A DNA stretch of 10,761 nt from DATJGF01 sp035495315 (GTDB lineage Bacteria; Verrucomicrobiota; Verrucomicrobiia; Limisphaerales; UBA8199), in assembly GCA_035495315.1 (NCBI GenBank), contig DATJGF010000105.1:1-10761 (forward strand). Reading direction: 5' to 3'. Below, one piece after another: positions 7,308 to 10,761 of the stretch. The notes under the pieces were generated by a model. It was not told where the DNA came from and ran no database searches. It saw only the letters and a program-made list of their open reading frames with translations. Every line of letters begins with the position of its first letter. The first letter of the stretch is position 1. The position numbers and the translations under genes are program-made.

Positions 7308-8732
7308 CTAATCCTTATGACGCAACCCGAAGTGCGTCAGCTTTTCCCGCATGGTGGTGCGGGTGATTCCCAGCCAGCGGGCCGCTTTAGCTTGGTTCCC
7401 GTGAGCCGAGCGAATGGCGCGGGTGAACAACTCCCGTTCAACCTGCTCCAGGATATGTTGGTAAAGCCCACCAGCCTCCCCGTGCTGCGCTTTTGTGACC
7501 AACTGGGCGATATATCCTTCCATAACCTGCTCGGGTTTCCAATCGCCATTACCCAGGACATGGGCCTCCTGGACGTGCTTCACGGTTACGCTTTGATCCC
7601 GCGCCAGCAGCAAACTGTGTCTAACTACGTTCTCCAGTTCGCGAACATTCCCCGGCCACATTTGGTGCTTTAGAAAATCCGTCGCTTCCGGATCGATGGA
7701 CGGCGCGGTCACCCCTATCTCCACCGCTGAGCATTGCAGGAAGTAGTTGACCAGTTCTGGAACATCTTCCCTTCGCTGGGCCAGGGTGGGCAGCCGGATA
7801 GTCAGCGCACTTAATCGGTAGAACAGATCTTCGCGAAAACTTCGCTCCTTCATCGCTGTCTCCAGGTCGCGGTGCGTGGCGGCAACGATTCGGGCATCCA
7901 CTGCGATGGTTTCCCCGCCTCCCAACCGTTGAATCTTCTTTTCTTCCAGCACCCGCAACAGCTTGACCTGCGTGTTCAGATTCATGTCCCCGATTTCGTC
8001 CAGGAAAAGCGTTCCCCCCTTCGCCTGTTCGAAGCGACCAATCCGGCGCATGGCTGCCCCGGTAAACGCGCCGCGTTCATGGCCAAACAATTCGCTTTCC
8101 AGCAGCGTTTCAGGAATCGCCGCGCAATTGATCGCAATAAAAGGTTGGGCCGCCCGGTCGCTGTGCTGGTGTATCGCCCGGGCAACCAGTTCCTTGCCCG
8201 TGCCGGTCGGACCCCGCAGCAGCACGGTAGCCCTGGTCGCGGCCGCGCGCCCGATCGCTTTAAAAAGCCCTTGCATCTCCCGGCTGCTTCCGACGATTCG
8301 AGGCCGGGCGGGATCCCCTTCGCCCAACTCCAATGGGTGTCGCATAAAACGGCTGCACGCCGTTGCCTTGGTCACCATCTCGAAAAACTCCGACATCTCG
8401 AACGGTTTCAACAAATAATCGAAGGCCCCGCATTTGGTGGCCTCGATAGCAGTATCTGCGGTGCCAAACGCGGTGATCAAAATGAGGGGCAGCTTTGGCT
8501 TGATCGGATGCAGTTGGTTCAACACGTCCAGTCCTGAAATGCCGGGCAGCCTTAAATCGCTCACTACCACATCAAACGAACCTGAAATCGCCCGCGCCAC
8601 ACCCTCCTCCCCCCGGATTACGACCTCCGAGTCAAATCCTTCGGCCTCTAATTCAGTGGTTAACGACAAGGCTACGCTCATGTCGTCCTCGATGATTAAC
8701 ACCCTCGACGTCGGGCTAAAATGCGCACTCAT
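7308..8732 (-). CDS. Sigma-54-dependent response regulator, NtrC family
   Basis: 474 residues, the usual length and order for NtrC/ZraR-type activators. Residues 11-123 are a receiver domain: acidic pair D16/D17, phospho-acceptor D59 in SDLRLPG, T87 and K109 in KPF. Residues 147-375 are the AAA+ sigma-54 activator domain: Walker A GPTGTGK at 174-180 (most relatives have GESGTGK), the sigma-54 contact loop GAFTGA at 221-226, Walker B TLFLDE with D245/E246, arginine-finger region R300/R306 in FREDLFYRL, and the sensor-II stretch WPGNVRELEN at 359-368. Residues 430-472 are a Fis-type helix-turn-helix (GNQAKAARWLGITRTTMREKL). When phosphorylated it should oligomerise, hydrolyse ATP and remodel sigma-54 RNA polymerase at promoters. 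A GGTGA ribosome-binding-like sequence at 8736-8740 sits close before the ATG. Its partner is the kinase gene 241 bases upstream. The secreted-protein operon downstream is the likely target (inference). The specific regulon cannot be read from the sequence. Confidence 0.97.
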   Translation of the reverse strand: MSAHFSPTSRVLIIEDDMSVALSLTTELEAEGFDSEVVIRGEEGVARAISGSFDVVVSDLRLPGISGLDVLNQLHPIKPKLPLILITAFGTADTAIEATKCGAFDYLLKPFEMSEFFEMVTKATACSRFMRHPLELGEGDPARPRIVGSSREMQGLFKAIGRAAATRATVLLRGPTGTGKELVARAIHQHSDRAAQPFIAINCAAIPETLLESELFGHERGAFTGAAMRRIGRFEQAKGGTLFLDEIGDMNLNTQVKLLRVLEEKKIQRLGGGETIAVDARIVAATHRDLETAMKERSFREDLFYRLSALTIRLPTLAQRREDVPELVNYFLQCSAVEIGVTAPSIDPEATDFLKHQMWPGNVRELENVVRHSLLLARDQSVTVKHVQEAHVLGNGDWKPEQVMEGYIAQLVTKAQHGEAGGLYQHILEQVERELFTRAIRSAHGNQAKAARWLGITRTTMREKLTHFGLRHKD

Positions 8733-8903
8733 AGCTCACCATGACGCCGGCCTGCTCAACCCTTTCAACCTCGCTCGCGAGCATAGCCTGCGCGGATTCG
8801 TTTCCTGAAGCCGAGTCGCCTTTGCTCGTTTTCTCTCGTGATGCGGCATCCTCAAATCAACTCTAGTATAGGTAGAGCTACACTCCAAGTCTCCTCTTAT
8901 TCC

Positions 8904-8936
8904 AAAAAAATTGACAGTGCCTGCGGCATGCGCCGC
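8904..8936 (-). terminator. Weak terminator-like hairpin plus T-run between kinase and regulator
   Basis: On the minus strand a five-pair GC stem (GCGGC/GCCGC, 8923-8936, 4-base loop) is followed, after 12 bases, by a run of seven T (8910-8904). The distance between stem and T-run is too long for a textbook factor-independent terminator, so at most it would attenuate transcription from the kinase into the regulator. Confidence 0.22.
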
Positions 8937-8958
8937 GAGCGCTCCTTGCAATTGCTTT

Positions 8959-8972
8959 CTCGGCCCACCGAG
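8959..8972 (-). other. Small stem-loop directly after the kinase stop codon
   Basis: CTCGG and CCGAG (8959-8963 and 8968-8972) pair around a four-base loop, beginning one base after the TAA of the kinase gene. No T-run follows. It may protect or mark the 3' end of the kinase message; equally it may be chance in GC-rich DNA. Confidence 0.3.
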
Positions 8973-8973
8973 C

Positions 8974-10353
8974 TTAACTGACCTCGGAATTTGGCATGAA
9001 AGCTGTTCCCGCACTAGGAAGCACGACGCTGAAGGTAGTACCGCTGCCTAGGTTCGTCTTATATTGAAGCAATCCACCATGCTTCTCAACGATGCAGGCG
9101 GCAATGGGAAGGCCCAGCCCGGTCCCACAACGTTTGGTCGTGAAAAAAGGATCAAAAAGCCGTTTCTCTACCTCGGGCGCTATCCCGGCACCTGTATCAC
9201 TTATCTCTAAAACCGAGACCGGAAGAGTCTTGCCGGCGAAAACCGCCGAATCCGTCCTGCATCGAAGTACGATCGACCCGTTCGTTCCAATGCTGTCGGC
9301 GGCATTTTGAACCAAATTGATCAATACCTGCTCGATTTGCTGAGGATCAACTCTCAACCGGAGTCCGCTGGGACAGTCCACCTCCAGCTCAATCCCCGCT
9401 TGCCCCAGGTGCCCTGCGAGCAAGACCGTAACCTGCGTCAACAAGGCGGAGGCTTCCATCCACTGCATCCGGGGCTCCGCAGGGCGGGCAAATTCAAGAA
9501 AATCGCTCACGATGCGCTCCAATCGCTTGATCTCCTGCCCGATTACTGCGGCATTCTCGTGTTCCGGGGAGTTGGGTCTGATCGCTCGGTTTAGCCCGTG
9601 GAGCCTGGCTTTCATAGCTAGCAGGGGATTCCGAATTTCATGAGCGATACCCGCTGCCAGCGTACCCAGGGCCGCTAGTTTCTCCTGGCGCTCTACCATC
9701 GATCGGCTTTCGGTTAACTGCGCGCTTAGCGGGGCGATCTTGGCAAGGTAAACCAACCCTCCAGCCACCAAACCGAGGAGCAGCGCGAGCAAAATGGAGA
9801 GCATTAGTTGCCCTTCCAGGTCTTTCAGCAGCCGGCTCGACCCGTTAACGAATCCGTCCATAGCCTCTCGTTCCGCAGATTGCAGTTGGACGGCCAACGC
9901 CAGGACCCGCCCATGTTCGCCCCCCGCCCCTTTTCTGATTGCGTCGATGCCAGGTACCGCTTCTGATTCGGTCGGCGGAGTCATCAGGCTGCAGATTTTT
10001 TCTGAATATTCCTCTATCGCATTGTCAATTTCCCGCAGAAGCCTCCGCTGGCGGGAAGTCGAAGCTATAGCTTGCTTGGACCTGAGCCAGCTTTGCAGTT
10101 CCTCGGTCGATTTCTTGAAAGAGCCCATTCCAATCGACCTCCTCGCCGGGTCAAACCGGGTGACGGCCTGGTCCAACTCCAGCGTTCTTGCTTCGATATG
10201 ATCGGCCAGGTCAAAGCTCTCGCTTGTTAGAAGCTCGACACTCCGCCGCCATGTCCGGAGACGCTGCCAGGAGGAAGACGTGTCCCAAATTACCGACGCC
10301 GCCAGCACCACCGCCAGGCTAAGCATCACATAGACTTGAAGCTTACGATTCAT
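8974..10353 (-). CDS. Membrane sensor histidine kinase partnered with the NtrC-family regulator
   Basis: 459 residues. One membrane helix lies at about 7-23, a mostly helical periplasmic segment at about 28-182 (rich in Glu, Arg, Leu; perhaps a CHASE3 or four-helix-bundle-like sensor), and a second helix at about 183-205. No HAMP or PAS domain is recognisable: the second helix runs straight into a short coiled stretch (QLTESRSMVERQEKLAALG) and the dimerisation/phospho-acceptor helix with H238 in AHEIRNPL. The ATPase domain shows the N-box NLVQNAADS (346-354), the G1 box DTGAG (386-390), FDPFFTTK (400-407) and the G2 box GTGLGL (410-415). All catalytic motifs are intact. It should autophosphorylate on H238 and pass phosphate to D59 of the regulator encoded next on the same strand. 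The architecture is like the ZraS/AtoS group of kinases that pair with NtrC-type regulators. The start is an ATG with only a weak GGGTG upstream. The signal cannot be told from the sequence. Confidence 0.96.
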   Translation of the reverse strand: MNRKLQVYVMLSLAVVLAASVIWDTSSSWQRLRTWRRSVELLTSESFDLADHIEARTLELDQAVTRFDPARRSIGMGSFKKSTEELQSWLRSKQAIASTSRQRRLLREIDNAIEEYSEKICSLMTPPTESEAVPGIDAIRKGAGGEHGRVLALAVQLQSAEREAMDGFVNGSSRLLKDLEGQLMLSILLALLLGLVAGGLVYLAKIAPLSAQLTESRSMVERQEKLAALGTLAAGIAHEIRNPLLAMKARLHGLNRAIRPNSPEHENAAVIGQEIKRLERIVSDFLEFARPAEPRMQWMEASALLTQVTVLLAGHLGQAGIELEVDCPSGLRLRVDPQQIEQVLINLVQNAADSIGTNGSIVLRCRTDSAVFAGKTLPVSVLEISDTGAGIAPEVEKRLFDPFFTTKRCGTGLGLPIAACIVEKHGGLLQYKTNLGSGTTFSVVLPSAGTAFMPNSEVS

Positions 10354-10481
10354 CAGGCACCCGCTATCATCCGGGTTTTAGAATGTTGGCCCCTCCGGCA
10401 TCCCGCACGCGAAGCCAGCAGTCACGCCGCTGGTCCACCGGCGGGATACAGCAATCAGCGGAATTGCACAGTCTTTTTCCT

Positions 10482-10497
10482 AACATTTCCCGTGCCA
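10482..10497 (-). promoter_or_regulatory. Candidate sigma-54-like promoter upstream of the kinase gene
   Basis: On the minus strand the site reads TGGCACG-GGAA-ATGTT. The -24 element is a perfect seven-base match. The -12 element sits at the right distance but has GT where GC is expected, which would weaken it. Transcription would begin near 10470, about 115 bases before the kinase ATG. If functional, the regulator would control its own kinase, a common arrangement. Confidence 0.35.
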
Positions 10498-10577
10498 GTC
10501 CCGGCCGCTTGGAGCCATCGGACGTGAAATGTCACTCCTCTACCAGCAGACGGCCCACCCACCAACCGCCAGCCCAG

Positions 10578-10612
10578 GTAACCAGCAATTGGTAATACTG
10601 ATTGCTGATTAC
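10578..10612 (-). other. 12-bp stem-loop after msrA, possible 3'-end structure or binding site
   Basis: Arms 10578-10589 and 10601-10612 are complementary at 11 of 12 positions around an 11-base loop. In the minus-strand RNA the one mismatch becomes a G-U pair, so the stem is fully paired. It starts 13 bases after the stop of msrA and has no T-run, so it is a 3'-end or processing structure rather than a clear terminator. It also lies 80-115 bases upstream of the candidate kinase promoter, the normal distance for an NtrC-type activator site. Confidence 0.4.
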
Positions 10613-10625
10613 TGTTCTGACGCGC

Positions 10626-10761
10626 TCAGTCCCGCAACACGTGACACGTATACCCACCAGGATTTTTCACCAGGTATTTCTGGTGGTAATCCTCCGCCGA
10701 ATAGAATTTCGTCGCCGCCGTGATCTCGGTCGTAATCGGGCGATTGAATTTGCCCGACTTT
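10626..10761 (-). CDS. msrA: Peptide methionine sulfoxide reductase MsrA, C-terminal fragment (5' end outside window)
   Basis: The last 44 codons and a TGA stop are present; the gene begins beyond the right edge. The translation shows the conserved MsrA end: FNRPITTEI, then a FYSAEDYHQKYL helix, then NPGGYTCH, closing with LRD. MsrA reduces methionine-S-sulfoxide in proteins using a nucleophilic Cys near its N-terminus (not visible here). The Cys in YTCH is at the place of the C-terminal resolving cysteine seen in many bacterial MsrA proteins. A cytoplasmic or envelope location cannot be decided without the N-terminus. It is probably an independent gene from the two-component system, 272 bases away. 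Confidence 0.93.
   Translation of the reverse strand, partial: KSGKFNRPITTEITAATKFYSAEDYHQKYLVKNPGGYTCHVLRD

Noticed and set aside
7872..8537. 221-codon plus-strand frame opposite the response regulator
   Set aside because: It is antisense to the conserved AAA+ domain and has no protein-like motifs.
8861..8877. CTCTA/TAGAG inverted repeat around TATACT, like an operator over a -10 box
   Set aside because: The arms are only five bases and no -35 element is present at 16-18 bases spacing; too weak to call.
8736..9014. 92-codon minus-strand frame bridging the kinase end and the intergenic gap
   Set aside because: It overlaps the kinase C-terminus in another frame, has no recognisable motif, and its composition is arginine-rich as expected of a shadow frame.

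Overview
The window reads as chromosomal DNA of a Gram-negative-type environmental bacterium, most likely Verrucomicrobiota (Pedosphaera/Limisphaerales-like). The reasons are the giant secreted protein with two beta-helix halves and a DTDGDGLPDYLED-type calcium-binding tail, a style I associate with that phylum, weak or absent Shine-Dalgarno sequences, and moderately high GC. This placement is inference from protein style, not from a marker gene.

All five supported genes lie on the minus strand, so the window is read from right to left. 10761-10626: the last 44 codons of a peptide methionine sulfoxide reductase (msrA). 10353-8974: a membrane sensor histidine kinase. 8732-7308: an NtrC-family sigma-54-dependent response regulator (receiver, AAA+, Fis-type HTH). 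7307-6694: a 614-base gap with no convincing gene, holding a pair of overlapping palindromes, a stem-loop and a sigma-54-like promoter. 6693-2914: a secreted 1259-residue protein with two beta-helix-like halves, a jelly-roll/carbohydrate-binding-like domain and a calcium-binding tail. 2879-1, running off the window: a secreted protein with a ten-cysteine N-terminal domain and a long array of bacterial Ig-like repeats. This last gene is open across all 959 visible codons; its stop lies outside the window.

Working model (inference): the kinase senses an envelope or extracellular cue and phosphorylates the regulator. The regulator activates a sigma-54 promoter at about 6823-6840 that drives the two-gene secreted-protein operon (34-base gap between the genes), and may also act on its own kinase through a weaker sigma-54-like site at 10482-10497. 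The secreted pair looks like a surface or matrix module. No nuclease, transposase, CRISPR array, tRNA or rRNA was seen.
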